Assembly (NCBI GenBank): GCA_902762305.1
Contig: CACWNW010000011.1
Location: forward strand, 1-64,000
Length of the DNA: 64,000 nucleotides
Direction: 5' to 3'
From: Fibrobacter succinogenes
GTDB lineage: Bacteria > Fibrobacterota > Fibrobacteria > Fibrobacterales > Fibrobacteraceae
Part shown: positions 1 to 8,023 of the stretch, in pieces
Layout of the letters: every line of letters begins with the position of its first letter
Position numbering within the stretch: the stretch's first letter is position 1
Position numbers and translations under genes: made by a program
The notes under the pieces: model-generated
The model's database searches: none
What the model saw: only the letters and a program-made list of their open reading frames with translations
Told to the model about the DNA's origin: nothing

Positions 1-90
1 CTACAGAAGGCTCTTGCCGAAGGCGAACGCTCCGCCGAACAGGGACGATGGCTTTCCGCCGCTGATGTGCGGAAAAAATACGAGGTCTAG
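1..90 (+). CDS. Antitoxin, 3' end only (ParD-like)
   Basis: The last 29 codons of a gene entering from the left edge, ending in TAG at 88-90. The residues (LQKALAEGERSAEQGRW, then a DVRKKYEV tail) resemble the C-terminal tail of ParD/RHH-type antitoxins, the part that wraps the toxin. The toxin ATG follows the stop codon directly, which is the usual translational coupling of a type II toxin-antitoxin operon. The DNA-binding half lies outside the window, so the family assignment is an inference from this tail and the neighbour. Confidence 0.6.
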   Translation, partial: LQKALAEGERSAEQGRWLSAADVRKKYEV

Positions 91-399
91 ATGCCCTCCG
101 TCGTATTTTCGCCAAAAGCCGTCGAAGATTTAGACGGTATCAAAGCTTATATCGAAACCGAGCTGGGAAGTCCCAAGGCGGCGAACGAAAAACTCATTGA
201 AATTCTTGATGCCATTGACAACTTAGCCGTCTTCCCTGAGATTGGTCCTTCGTTAAGAGGTAAAGTAAATAACCTGGTGAAGTATCGTTGTCTATCTGCC
301 GGCGGCTGTTTGGTCTTTTATCAACATGAATGCGATAAAGTTTTTGTCGTTAGAATTTTGAACAGTCGGATGGATTACCTGAAGATTCTGGGATTGTGA
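91..399 (+). CDS. ParE/RelE-superfamily toxin
   Basis: A 102-residue protein, the normal length for RelE/ParE toxins. Family features visible are the start (VVFSPKAVEDLDGIKAYIE, a helical hairpin), the central FPEIGPSLRG segment, the YRCLSAGGCLVFYQHE strand pair, and the C-terminal VFVVRILNSRMDYLKIL, matching the usual 'V.RI.H.R.D...L' ending. ParE members poison gyrase and RelE members cleave mRNA; the sequence alone does not say which, although the ParD-like tail upstream favours ParE. It begins immediately after the antitoxin stop codon. It sits at the edge of an AT-rich accessory block. Confidence 0.85.
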   Translation: MPSVVFSPKAVEDLDGIKAYIETELGSPKAANEKLIEILDAIDNLAVFPEIGPSLRGKVNNLVKYRCLSAGGCLVFYQHECDKVFVVRILNSRMDYLKILGL

Positions 400-444
400 A
401 GTTGGTTACAACGAACCTGTGCTATTTTTGCACAAGTTGAATTT

Positions 445-594
445 TCATACAATTCCTGCGTCTGAAAAATGTTGCGAATATGCCGATTTATTGAAGTTCA
501 GCCCGTATTGAACAGCTCGGCCATTTGCACTACGTGCAATCGGCTGCAACTCGGTCATAAAATCAAGCAAGCTTGATTTTGCGACATTCTTCAT
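445..594 (-). CDS. Small ORF (49 aa) behind the shared accessory leader
   Basis: Reading minus from the ATG at 594 gives 49 codons ending TGA at 445-447 (starts MKNVAKSSLLDFMTELQ). I do not recognise the protein. The reason to list it is its 5' end: it carries the same hairpin, Shine-Dalgarno (GGAGGAAAG) and ATGAAGAAT start as the RhuM gene upstream, copied almost exactly. It may be a real short gene, or the stump of a longer gene lost after the leader was duplicated. No membrane segment or known motif is evident. Confidence 0.35.
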   Translation of the reverse strand: MKNVAKSSLLDFMTELQPIARSANGRAVQYGLNFNKSAYSQHFSDAGIV

Positions 595-632
595 CTTTCC
601 TCCATCCGCCTACATGCATAAAAAGGCGAGGC
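588..632 (-). repeat. Accessory leader repeat, copy 1
   Basis: Read on the minus strand, the unit has a CCGCCT-type arm, a loop containing ATGCAT, an AGGCGG arm, then GGATGGAGGAAAG and the ATG of the 49-aa ORF. It begins at the stop codon of the RhuM gene (cta at 632-634). It differs from copies 2 and 3 by only a few bases (CTCGCC for CCCGCC, GGATGG for GGAGGG). Confidence 0.85.
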
Positions 633-1534
633 TACTTGATCATCTCCAACAGTTGTTGCTTGATCACGAAATTCAGTACAGAAAATGCCGTGAGTTTATT
701 GCCAAGGTCCTTAATTGAAGCCCCGATGTGGTAAACGGTCTCGTCAACGACAATGAACCGGTCGTGGACTTCGCGCATCGTCCGCAATTTCACAGGCGGG
801 CACTGCCGATTCAGCCGTTCGCATTCAACTTTCATCGTCTGATTGATGCGGGCGGAATAGATTATCGCGTTCACTCCGGGATTTCGCTTGGGCATAAGCG
901 ACAAGGCCATATCGTCTGCAAACGGGTCGATAATGACAATCTCTTGTTTTGCCAACCGGACGAGCAGAACCGCGAACTCATAGCCGCTCCAGAACGCTTT
1001 CGCCTGCAGAACGCCCTCCTTAGGCGGCAAGTTCGCCTTCACGAAGAAATCCACCTGCTTTTCAAGATAGATTAAGCGAGAATCGTGATTTTCCAGCCTG
1101 TTTTCATGAGCGACAAGGCGCTGGTTTACGCTAAAGCCCTTCAACATGTGCTCTTTGAGGACCTTATTGGCCCAGCGACGGAACCGAGTTGCAACTACAG
1201 ATTTAACTCGGTAGCCAAGAGACAATATCATGTCAAGATTGTAAAAAGGAATTTGGCGATTGACCCTGCGATTTCCCTCAATCTGAACCTGTCGGAATTT
1301 CCGACAAGTTGACTCCAAATCCAATTCATTTTCTTCGTAAATATGGCTAATATGTTCAACGATGTTCGTTCGAGATGTCGAAAACAACTCCGCCATCTGC
1401 GCCTGCGTCAGCCAAACAGTATCCTGATCCACGCGGACTTCGATGTGAAATTCGCCCCCTTCCGGCTGATACACGATGATTTCGTTCTTTCCGCCGTCAA
1501 CCTCATCCGACGGCAACAAACCGCTATTCTTCAT
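632..1534 (-). CDS. RhuM-family / ORF6N-like protein with C-terminal HDRFIVVD segment
   Basis: A 300-residue protein. Residues about 15-125 match the RhuM/KilA-type N-terminal region often found beside restriction-modification genes: GEFHIEVRVDQDTVWLTQAQMAELF, the NIVEHI and ELDLESTCRKFRQVQ segment, then YNLDMILSLGYRVKS and FRRWANKVLKEHMLKGF. The C-terminal third (IVIIDPFADD, later VHDRFIVVDETVYHIGASIKDLG) resembles the tail seen in several such proteins and is reminiscent of a degenerate phospholipase-D fold. The function of the family is unproven. It starts at the ATG in leader copy 2, preceded by GGAGGGAGGAAAG. Base composition is as AT-rich as the neighbouring restriction-modification genes. 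Confidence 0.75.
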   Translation of the reverse strand: MKNSGLLPSDEVDGGKNEIIVYQPEGGEFHIEVRVDQDTVWLTQAQMAELFSTSRTNIVEHISHIYEENELDLESTCRKFRQVQIEGNRRVNRQIPFYNLDMILSLGYRVKSVVATRFRRWANKVLKEHMLKGFSVNQRLVAHENRLENHDSRLIYLEKQVDFFVKANLPPKEGVLQAKAFWSGYEFAVLLVRLAKQEIVIIDPFADDMALSLMPKRNPGVNAIIYSARINQTMKVECERLNRQCPPVKLRTMREVHDRFIVVDETVYHIGASIKDLGNKLTAFSVLNFVIKQQLLEMIK

Positions 1535-1573
1535 CTTTCCTCCCTCCGCCTACATGCATAAAAAGGCGGGGCA
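1529..1573 (-). repeat. Accessory leader repeat, copy 2 (RhuM gene)
   Basis: On the minus strand: CCGCCT, a loop with TTTATGCATGT, AGGCGG, then GGAGGGAGGAAAGATGAA. The hairpin sits directly in front of the Shine-Dalgarno and start codon of the RhuM-type gene. It is essentially identical to copy 3 over 40 bases. Confidence 0.88.
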
Positions 1574-1651
1574 TTCGGATTTACATTTTTTAGTTAGTAA
1601 GGAATCCTTACATACTGAGATTACTTCCGATTCATATCCTTTTAATTTTTC

Positions 1652-1930
1652 TTAGCAGAAATACGATATTTCGTTGAAATGAGCAATCCATTTCGCAACA
1701 ACATCCTCATGACGAGCTTCAATAATCCGAAGAATATTTTGCAAGACATGCGGATTAATACGCGAATTGTTATTTGCCAAGAGACATTTTCTAGCTCGAG
1801 TTATCCAGATTTTAGTGGCATTGGCAGCAGGTACACCTTCCGATACATGAACATGTACCGGTTCCAGAGGAACACCCTCATTGGACCAGAAATAAACCCA
1901 GAAAGATCCTATCTTAAAGATTTGCGGCAT
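1652..1930 (-). CDS. DUF4160 domain protein
   Basis: A short protein with the hallmark DUF4160 start MPQIFKIGSFWVYFWSNEG followed by PLEPVHVHVSEG, and a C-terminal helical region (NPHVLQNILRIIEARHEDVVAKW). The ATG at 1930 is preferred over an upstream in-frame GTG at 1942 because it matches the family start and has AAGGTGGG upstream. DUF4160 genes are commonly paired with a small partner gene in a toxin-antitoxin-like layout, and here the partner overlaps it by 17 nt. The biochemical role is unknown. Confidence 0.8.
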   Translation of the reverse strand: MPQIFKIGSFWVYFWSNEGVPLEPVHVHVSEGVPAANATKIWITRARKCLLANNNSRINPHVLQNILRIIEARHEDVVAKWIAHFNEISYFC

Positions 1931-2237
1931 TGCTGAACCCACCTTTCTGAGAAAATTCCATTATCAAATGAGCCGTAGATTCAATCACCTTCTTATAGCG
2001 ATTGATTTCCTCATCTGAAAAACCGAATATATCTTCCCATGTATAGGAGGGTAAATAGCATGTCGCCCGATGGAAGCCGTCTTTTGCGTCGGGCTTTTCG
2101 ATGTACACCTTAACGCGGCCATCCTTGCCCATTTCGGAATGGACAATTTCCGCGTTATCGTCAAGTGTCATGAAGGGGTACATCATATTGCTTAATGGCA
2201 ATATAACATTTTCAGGCCTTGTTTGGCTAGTATTCAT
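1914..2237 (-). CDS. Partner protein of DUF4160 (DUF2442-like)
   Basis: A 107-residue acidic protein with segments YPFMTLDDNAEIVHSEM, VYIEKPDAKDGFHRATCYLPSY, WEDIFGFSDEEINRY, and an ending AHLIMEFSQKGG. From memory this resembles the small gene that precedes DUF4160 in many genomes, where the pair behaves like a two-gene cassette; the DUF2442 label is tentative. The start ATG at 2237 lies inside leader copy 3 with the same strong Shine-Dalgarno as the RhuM gene. The 3' end overlaps the DUF4160 gene, so the two are translationally coupled. Confidence 0.65.
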   Translation of the reverse strand: MNTSQTRPENVILPLSNMMYPFMTLDDNAEIVHSEMGKDGRVKVYIEKPDAKDGFHRATCYLPSYTWEDIFGFSDEEINRYKKVIESTAHLIMEFSQKGGFSNAANL

Positions 2238-2276
2238 CTTTCCTCCCTCCGCCTACATGCATAAAAAGGCGGGGCT
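2232..2276 (-). repeat. Accessory leader repeat, copy 3 (DUF4160 pair)
   Basis: The same 40-base hairpin, Shine-Dalgarno and start-codon unit as copies 1 and 2, here heading the two-gene DUF4160 module. A TATATTTA box on the minus strand (2328-2335) lies about 50 bases upstream and could be the promoter for this module or for the whole series. Confidence 0.88.
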
Positions 2277-2372
2277 TTGATTGTTTTACACCGTGCGCGA
2301 AAAGCCACTTTCTATACACTTGTGCACTAAATATAAATTACTAGATGGCGGTTGTCAAGAGGTTTTGACAAA

Positions 2373-5180
2373 TTATTTCAAAAGTCCTTTCTTGAACGTA
2401 TCGTAGAATACAAACATTTTTTCTGTTTTACCGAATTTGACATGGATATACTTATAATCTTTGGATATCCTATCAACAACGCCTTTGCCTAGTTGCTTGT
2501 GCGTAACAACAGAGCCGGCTTTGATGCGTGAATATAGAGCTTGCTTTTCTGCAGCCATTGCAACTTCAGGCGAAACATTGTCGCCTTCAACATAATCTTC
2601 ACCATGTTCTACAGCCATCATTGATCGCTGTTGCCCATAGAACAATTCCTCGTACTCTTTGCGACGAAGCACTGTATCAAAACCGCCGACATCGTCTCCA
2701 GCGTGGAGGTCAAGGCCGGTATAGCTCAGGCTAGAATCTTCGTAACGCTTGAAGCTGAAGATTGCTTCGTTCATCAAGCTGGCGTTGAATACATTGAGCG
2801 AACACAACAATTCAAAATCCTTGACTTCAAGGCCCGTGACCTTCTTGAAAAGTCCCGGTTCTAGCTGAGTAATCACATCTTTTAGGCATCGTTCGCGGTA
2901 ATCCGTTAGGTACATGAATACGGGAACACGCGTCGCGAACTTGATAAGTTTTTCTTGAATCTGTTTGCGCTTCGCCTTGAATTCTTTTTCTTCTTCGGTA
3001 AGTTCTCGTTTCTGCTTTGGCGTCAACGGACCATCTTTAGTTTTTGCTTTCTTGACTTTCTCCGATTTATTGATAATCGTTTCAATATCCGAATTAAGAC
3101 TGCGGAAACCTTCAATACGCATCAAAGCTTCCATTGCATCAGGATTGTCCATCAATCGCTTAAGAGTGTCGTTATCAACGTTCACAAGCAAGGCGGATTC
3201 CCAACGGCGAGCCAAAAGTGTTGCAGAAGTTCCCGACATGGCAATATCAAGAATCGCCTCTGCATTTAGTTGCATCATGGCGGAACCGTCATAAGCAAGC
3301 ACCGGCAGGAACTTAGTGAATTCGGCAACACGCTTTTCTGGGTCCGATTCGTTGATATCAAGTCTTGAGCTATAACTTGAAATCTGCTTCAGCGCTCGGT
3401 CTAGCGCAAAGTCAAACACATAGCAGTTTTCCTTGATAATCTGCGGACTACCCTTATCGTCCTTGATTTCCCAAGGAGATTGCACGCGGAATGCCGTCTG
3501 GAAATACGTTTCAGGGCTTTTCAGATTACGGAGCATGAATACGCCCGTCCAGGGGCGAACCGTCACACCTGTCGTTAGCTTACCACACGAAAGCGTAATA
3601 GTTTTCGAATTGAGCGGATTCGCCATTGCAGCTTGCACTGGTTTGAGAGCCTCTAGGCCAATGCCCGCCTTTGTCCCGGCACATACGATGACTTTATAAT
3701 CGTGATAGAAGGTATTTTGCCTTTGGTCTATCAGATTCTTCATTGCATCGCATGCGGCTACATCGGGCAAGAACCATAAAGTGTGCGTCAAGATATTCAG
3801 CAAACGCGTATCGGAATACGGCATAGGCGGACGTTTGTCTTGTCCGAGTTTCAAGTCATCAACACTGGATGGCAAATAAGAACCACGAATCAAATCGAGC
3901 CATTTCTGCACTTCATTTTCGTGCTTAAATTTGGCATCTTCGCCTTTACCTTCCGCCTTAAAGAACTCGTTCAAATCGAATTCGTCAAATTCACCCTGAC
4001 TTGCAACCTCACGAATGCTTTCGGGAATCTTGTAAGTCATCAGCACCATACGCGGGAGAGCCTTGTATGGATTATTTTTTCCTACCCAGGTTTCTTTGGC
4101 GCGCTGTTCATCGGAATATGTCCAGTTAAATATCTGTTCTTCGATGAATTCACCGGAATTAAGTGCACGGAACGGCGTTCCCGAAAGATAGAGATAATAC
4201 TTTGTCGTTATTGGCAAGAAAGATTCATCCATCGCATTCGCGGCTTCCTTGCGTTGAAATTCTTCTTGGTCAAAATTAACTTCCGCTTCTTCGTCCTGCT
4301 TTTCGAAGAGATTCTTCGCATTTTCTCGCCATGCGCCAAAATGGTATTCGTCAAAAATGACTAAATCCCATTTTTCAGAGTGGATAAATTCATTTTTCGC
4401 CTTGATACCACCAGCATCATTACGCCCTAGCAGATCTTGAAACGAACCGAATACTACAATCGGTTTATTCTTGTCCGCTTCTTCAAATTCTTCATCTATA
4501 GAAAAATTGATATCCCTAGCGTCTTTATTCGAGATGAATTGCCATCCCTTAAAATCTACATGATGATACAGGTCATCAGCCCAGGCACTTTCCACCGCAG
4601 GCTTGAAAGTCAGAACCAAGATTCGCTTCAACTTCATTGACTGTGCCAGCTTATAGGCGGCAAAAGTCTTGCCAAAACGCATCTTTGCATTCCAAAGGAA
4701 TTTTGGCGAACTCTCGGGCTTTTCCTTCAAAGTCGCCTTAAAGTAGGCGCTCGTTATTTCAACGGCACGTTCCTGCTCCGGGCGCATTTCAAACGTTTCG
4801 TTGCGGTCCTCATCAATACGCTTGCCTGTACGGAGTTCCTTGATGGCCGCAAGAACATCTTCTTCTTTACAGAAAAACCATTCGTTTCGGTCTTTGCCTT
4901 GGTTCAGCCGAGTAAAACCTTTGCGTTCAAGAATCTTGTGAACTTGTTTATCAGTAAAGCATGAACCATCGGCGCACATTGCCGATTCCTTGAAGAGTAT
5001 TTTTCCTTCAAGGCCTGCCGTGTGCAGTTGCTCCTTGATTCGGGCTTCGACATTACGGTCTGTAAAGCCGACCTTGATATAGCCTCTAAGTTTTTCTACC
5101 TCGGGGATTGTATAGGCATAGATGGTTGGGTTGACTTCAGGACGCTCCCTGAGAAATTCGTCTAGCAGAACGGAAGGCAT
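2373..5180 (-). CDS. GIY-YIG (T5orf172-type) nuclease fused to SF2 helicase, restriction-like
   Basis: 935 residues. Residues about 20-115 form a T5orf172/GIY-YIG-like domain (IYAYTIPEVEKLRGYIKVGFT, then a helical segment ending NEWFFCKEEDVLAAI). A superfamily 2 helicase follows: Walker A variant KMRFGKTFAAYK (about residue 170), Walker B box DEYH (about 276), motif III LSGTPFRAL (about 333), and an arginine-finger region AFRVQSPWE. The C-terminus (VVTHKQLGKGVVDRI, IHVKFGKTEKMF) resembles the tail module of UvrD-like proteins. It would be the DNA-translocating and cutting part of the operon. It starts at ATG 5180, sharing one base (TAATG) with the upstream methyltransferase stop. Confidence 0.85.
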   Translation of the reverse strand: MPSVLLDEFLRERPEVNPTIYAYTIPEVEKLRGYIKVGFTDRNVEARIKEQLHTAGLEGKILFKESAMCADGSCFTDKQVHKILERKGFTRLNQGKDRNEWFFCKEEDVLAAIKELRTGKRIDEDRNETFEMRPEQERAVEITSAYFKATLKEKPESSPKFLWNAKMRFGKTFAAYKLAQSMKLKRILVLTFKPAVESAWADDLYHHVDFKGWQFISNKDARDINFSIDEEFEEADKNKPIVVFGSFQDLLGRNDAGGIKAKNEFIHSEKWDLVIFDEYHFGAWRENAKNLFEKQDEEAEVNFDQEEFQRKEAANAMDESFLPITTKYYLYLSGTPFRALNSGEFIEEQIFNWTYSDEQRAKETWVGKNNPYKALPRMVLMTYKIPESIREVASQGEFDEFDLNEFFKAEGKGEDAKFKHENEVQKWLDLIRGSYLPSSVDDLKLGQDKRPPMPYSDTRLLNILTHTLWFLPDVAACDAMKNLIDQRQNTFYHDYKVIVCAGTKAGIGLEALKPVQAAMANPLNSKTITLSCGKLTTGVTVRPWTGVFMLRNLKSPETYFQTAFRVQSPWEIKDDKGSPQIIKENCYVFDFALDRALKQISSYSSRLDINESDPEKRVAEFTKFLPVLAYDGSAMMQLNAEAILDIAMSGTSATLLARRWESALLVNVDNDTLKRLMDNPDAMEALMRIEGFRSLNSDIETIINKSEKVKKAKTKDGPLTPKQKRELTEEEKEFKAKRKQIQEKLIKFATRVPVFMYLTDYRERCLKDVITQLEPGLFKKVTGLEVKDFELLCSLNVFNASLMNEAIFSFKRYEDSSLSYTGLDLHAGDDVGGFDTVLRRKEYEELFYGQQRSMMAVEHGEDYVEGDNVSPEVAMAAEKQALYSRIKAGSVVTHKQLGKGVVDRISKDYKYIHVKFGKTEKMFVFYDTFKKGLLK

Positions 5181-6757
5181 TATTGTTCACCTCCAATTTC
5201 TCCTATTCGAGAAGCTATATATTCCCACTCTTTATCATTAATATTCCATCGCTCTCGCAAAATATCATCTGTATAAGTTTGGTCATACGTACCCAAATCA
5301 GGAACAAAACAGAAATTCTTTTTTGTAACATCTTGAGATACGACTGTTTGCAGCAGAAGAAACCGTACAATTTTCGTAAAAATGTACGACTTGTAATTTA
5401 ATGTTTCTGCCTTTGTATCAAACGCACCCGCAACCAGCCAAGATTCAGTACAGCATTCTCCTGGCTTTGCAATTCGAGTATTGCCATCGTAATAAAAACC
5501 TACGGGTTTTGAAAAATCAGTCTGACCAGCGATGGGTGATTTTGGAATCAAAAATTTCCATTTATTGAGATAATGTAAGGAATCGTCAACATCCTTTGGT
5601 AATGCATAACGTAAACCAATCTTTTGAATAAAATGACAAGGTATTCCTTTTGATACGGGTTCATAATTTGTAGGTAAGTCAAATGGTTTTCTTGAAGAAA
5701 TTCTCTCATTCAAGAAATCTTCATTCTGTTCAACAACTTTTTTCACAATGCGAACAGCTTTATTCTGCCTTACAAATGTTTCATACTCATCCAAATACCT
5801 AGATGCCGATTCATTCATTTCGTTTGTTTGATTAACTACTTCGCAACGTCCCTTATTATCTCTATCCCACAAGAAATAACAGGCTCCACCAGCCAAATCT
5901 ACTCCGGGAAAGACATCCTTGAAATTTTCAAAATCCACAAGTTTTCTTACACTCCGATCATGAAGCATTTCTGCACGAAATTCATCAAGTCCTTTTCCTC
6001 CAGCAAACCAACGAGAAGGAATAATCATCGTCAAAAAACGTGGTTTCATTTTCTTTGCTTGAAGAACAAATCGTTGATATATCGGTTTTGCACTTTTCCC
6101 ATTGCCACCATCGCTCAATTGGTACGGCGGGTTGCTGATAATCACGTCAAACTTCATGTTGAAAATTCCTTCGGGGTTTTCAGTGTGAATCCATTCGTAG
6201 GCATGCGTTTCAAGAGCATCACCACGGCTATACTGTTCTTCACTTGCTCCGCAATACTTGCACTTGCCATTTACCCAAGTGTGGTTTATCCGTTTGAACC
6301 GGATATTTCCTTCGGGATTATCGAACTTTGATACAGAGTATTCGCCATTAGGCCACTTGGAACAATAGACACTTCGGCGAGACACTAGACTCGTCATTTC
6401 GGTAATGGCTATTCCGAACAACTGGTTGTGGAATATATGGTCTATGGAATGTTGCAACTGGTTCATAAACCATTTTTCATCAGGCGAAAGTTTTTGACCG
6501 TTCGCTTTCTTGGCGTTTATTTCTTCTACGGCTTGCTCGTATCCCGGCATTTGATTCGCCAACAAACGCTTTGCAATTTCTCGCAAAAACACACCCGTTT
6601 TGCAACAGGGGTCAAGGAACGTTGTCTCGGTACTTTCAAACAGTTCCTGCGGGAGCATATCAAGCATGCGGTTCACCACCTCGGGCGGCGTAAACACTTC
6701 ATCGTTGCTCAAGTTTGCAAGGCAACTCAAGACATCAGGATTATGCTTGTTTATCAT
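5180..6757 (-). CDS. Eco57I-type N6-adenine DNA methyltransferase
   Basis: 525 residues. It has the motif VFTPPEVVNRMLD, the S-adenosylmethionine-binding loop as LDPCCKTGVFLREIAKRL (about residue 48, a subfamily variant of DPxxGTG), and the catalytic motif IV as SNPPYQLSDGG (about residue 209). The following FLTMIIPSRWFAGGKGLDEFR block is typical of Eco57I-like enzymes. A short Cys pair, GKCKYCGAS, lies between motifs and may bind zinc. It would methylate adenine to protect host DNA from the helicase-nuclease next to it. It overlaps the upstream methyltransferase-like ORF by 17 nt and the downstream helicase by 1 nt. Confidence 0.88.
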   Translation of the reverse strand: MINKHNPDVLSCLANLSNDEVFTPPEVVNRMLDMLPQELFESTETTFLDPCCKTGVFLREIAKRLLANQMPGYEQAVEEINAKKANGQKLSPDEKWFMNQLQHSIDHIFHNQLFGIAITEMTSLVSRRSVYCSKWPNGEYSVSKFDNPEGNIRFKRINHTWVNGKCKYCGASEEQYSRGDALETHAYEWIHTENPEGIFNMKFDVIISNPPYQLSDGGNGKSAKPIYQRFVLQAKKMKPRFLTMIIPSRWFAGGKGLDEFRAEMLHDRSVRKLVDFENFKDVFPGVDLAGGACYFLWDRDNKGRCEVVNQTNEMNESASRYLDEYETFVRQNKAVRIVKKVVEQNEDFLNERISSRKPFDLPTNYEPVSKGIPCHFIQKIGLRYALPKDVDDSLHYLNKWKFLIPKSPIAGQTDFSKPVGFYYDGNTRIAKPGECCTESWLVAGAFDTKAETLNYKSYIFTKIVRFLLLQTVVSQDVTKKNFCFVPDLGTYDQTYTDDILRERWNINDKEWEYIASRIGEIGGEQ

Positions 6758-7457
6758 CTTGCCATAGTCTCCTGTAATCAGAGGTGTACTGCGTCAAAAA
6801 ATTTCCTTCGTCACTTGGCATTGCAAGTTCAGAGCCTTCACCAATGCGCATCAAATCCGCAAAGGTGTAGTCTTTGCGTTGCATAGTGTTGCCCCGCACA
6901 AAAGCCCATTCCGAAAACACAATCGGACTATCCGTATCGTTTCCGTTTTCATCGACCTTCATCAAAGACAGAGCATTTCCGCAAACGATATTACGTTCCA
7001 AAATGAACTGTGCCGACTTTTGCGTATCTTCGTTCAGGTCGCTTTTACAAACAGACTTGTAAGCCTTATTCCAAATCTTGAAGAGACGGCCGCGGCAGGT
7101 TTCCGCATTGTCCGCGAGAATATCAACACCATAGATGCTGGATAGAGCCAGGACGGAGTTTCGCTCGAAGTCCAACGGGCTACGGCGGTATTTTTTCTTG
7201 GCCACGTCAAGTTTGCGTTCTAGAATTTTTACGAGAAAGTTGCCCGTTCCACAGGCGGGTTCCAAGAATCGAGAATCAATGCGCTCGGTCTCCTGCTTTA
7301 CCAAGTCAAGCATTGCGTTCACTTCGCGGTCGGCAGTAAATACCTCGCCATGGGCGGCGACGCGTTCCTTGGACTTAATCTGCGCCGGATTCTTTTCCGG
7401 CTTTGTCTTTTGAACCTTCACAGGACCTCGGGGCTGCTTGCCCCGATTCCCGTACAT
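6741..7457 (-). CDS. Second methyltransferase-like protein, SAM-binding half only
   Basis: 238 residues with a family entry motif AHGEVFTADREVNAMLDLV, a canonical SAM-binding loop FLEPACGTGNFLVKIL (about residue 66), SIYGVDILADN, and the acidic GNAL and PIVFSEW segments. No NPPY catalytic motif follows: the ORF ends shortly after RRLWQDDKQA and the next gene begins. It may be a SAM-binding partner of the complete methyltransferase or a naturally split subunit, as in other three-gene systems of this type. The start is uncertain: the ATG at 7457 gives an odd Gly/Pro/Lys-rich lead, and an internal GTG about 14 codons later is possible. Confidence 0.75.
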   Translation of the reverse strand: MYGNRGKQPRGPVKVQKTKPEKNPAQIKSKERVAAHGEVFTADREVNAMLDLVKQETERIDSRFLEPACGTGNFLVKILERKLDVAKKKYRRSPLDFERNSVLALSSIYGVDILADNAETCRGRLFKIWNKAYKSVCKSDLNEDTQKSAQFILERNIVCGNALSLMKVDENGNDTDSPIVFSEWAFVRGNTMQRKDYTFADLMRIGEGSELAMPSDEGNFLTQYTSDYRRLWQDDKQA

Positions 7458-7567
7458 TCAAAACCAAATAAAAAAGGCGTAAAGCGAGAGTCGCGACCGT
7501 GCTTGCACGGACATGACCGAGCCGAAGTCCTTTTCTACAAAAAAAGGCGTGGAATCGAATGCACTTA

Positions 7568-7684
7568 CTCATTTCAGGCTCTGGAAAACCTCTTCAACAT
7601 AAGCACAAACGACCCACGCACAGGGTGCGTGAGTGTCTGCCTTATCCTCGTTGAAGTTCAAAATTTTCCAGATTTCGAAATGAG
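7568..7684. repeat. Long nested imperfect inverted repeat (117 nt)
   Basis: Five complementary blocks occur in mirrored order: CTCATTTC/GAAATGAG (7568-7575, 7677-7684), TCTGGAAAA/TTTTCCAGA (7580-7588, 7664-7672), CTTCAAC/GTTGAAG (7592-7598, 7650-7656), ATAAG/CTTAT (7599-7603, 7641-7645) and CACGCAC/GTGCGTG (7615-7621, 7625-7631). The whole folds into one long bulged hairpin. It lies about 110 bases upstream of the restriction-modification operon. Confidence 0.7.
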
Positions 7685-7764
7685 AGAATAAGAGCAATAA
7701 CTCAAATTTCTATGCGCCCCAAACCGTGAGGAATGGGGCTATGTCAGTGGGAAATATATATAAA

Positions 7765-7866
7765 TACGCGAGAGATGGATTGCCACGGGTTCTACGAACC
7801 CTCGCAATGACGTGTATCAAGCCCGGGATGACGTATGGAAAGGAGATCCCCGGTCAAGCGGGGGGT
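7765..7866. repeat. Cluster of dispersed palindromic repeats
   Basis: Several short units in a row: TTGCCACGGGTTCTACGAACC ending in CGCAATGACG, then AAGCCCGGGATGACG, then AAGGAGATCCCCGGTCAAGC followed by a run of G. The last matches the unit in front of thrH (28029-28062). Similar units ending in ATGAC or GTGAC recur throughout the window. Confidence 0.65.
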
Positions 7867-8023
7867 TTTAGGGGGCGGAGCCCCTTAGGCGAGGGGGTGG
7901 AGAGCAACGAAGTGCGAACCAGGGGGACACATCCCCCACCATCAAATCAACCAGTTATTCCTTTCGGGCATTATTTTTGCAAATTCATACCTGCGGGGCT
8001 TGAATTTTATTAGTTTTCGGGTA

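Larger units (their letters stand above)
7458..8023. other. 566-base intergenic region upstream of two divergent units
   Basis: No convincing gene. It holds a 117-nt imperfect hairpin (7568-7684), paired stretches of AAAAAAGGCGT near 7470 and 7543, and a cluster of dispersed palindromic repeats (7765-7866). A T-rich, AT-rich run lies ahead of the LysR gene. Short ORFs here have no ribosome binding site or recognisable product. Confidence 0.6.

Noticed and set aside
1-7700. Prophage or integrative element
   Set aside because: The block is AT-rich and accessory, but no integrase, transposase, phage structural gene or attachment site was found.
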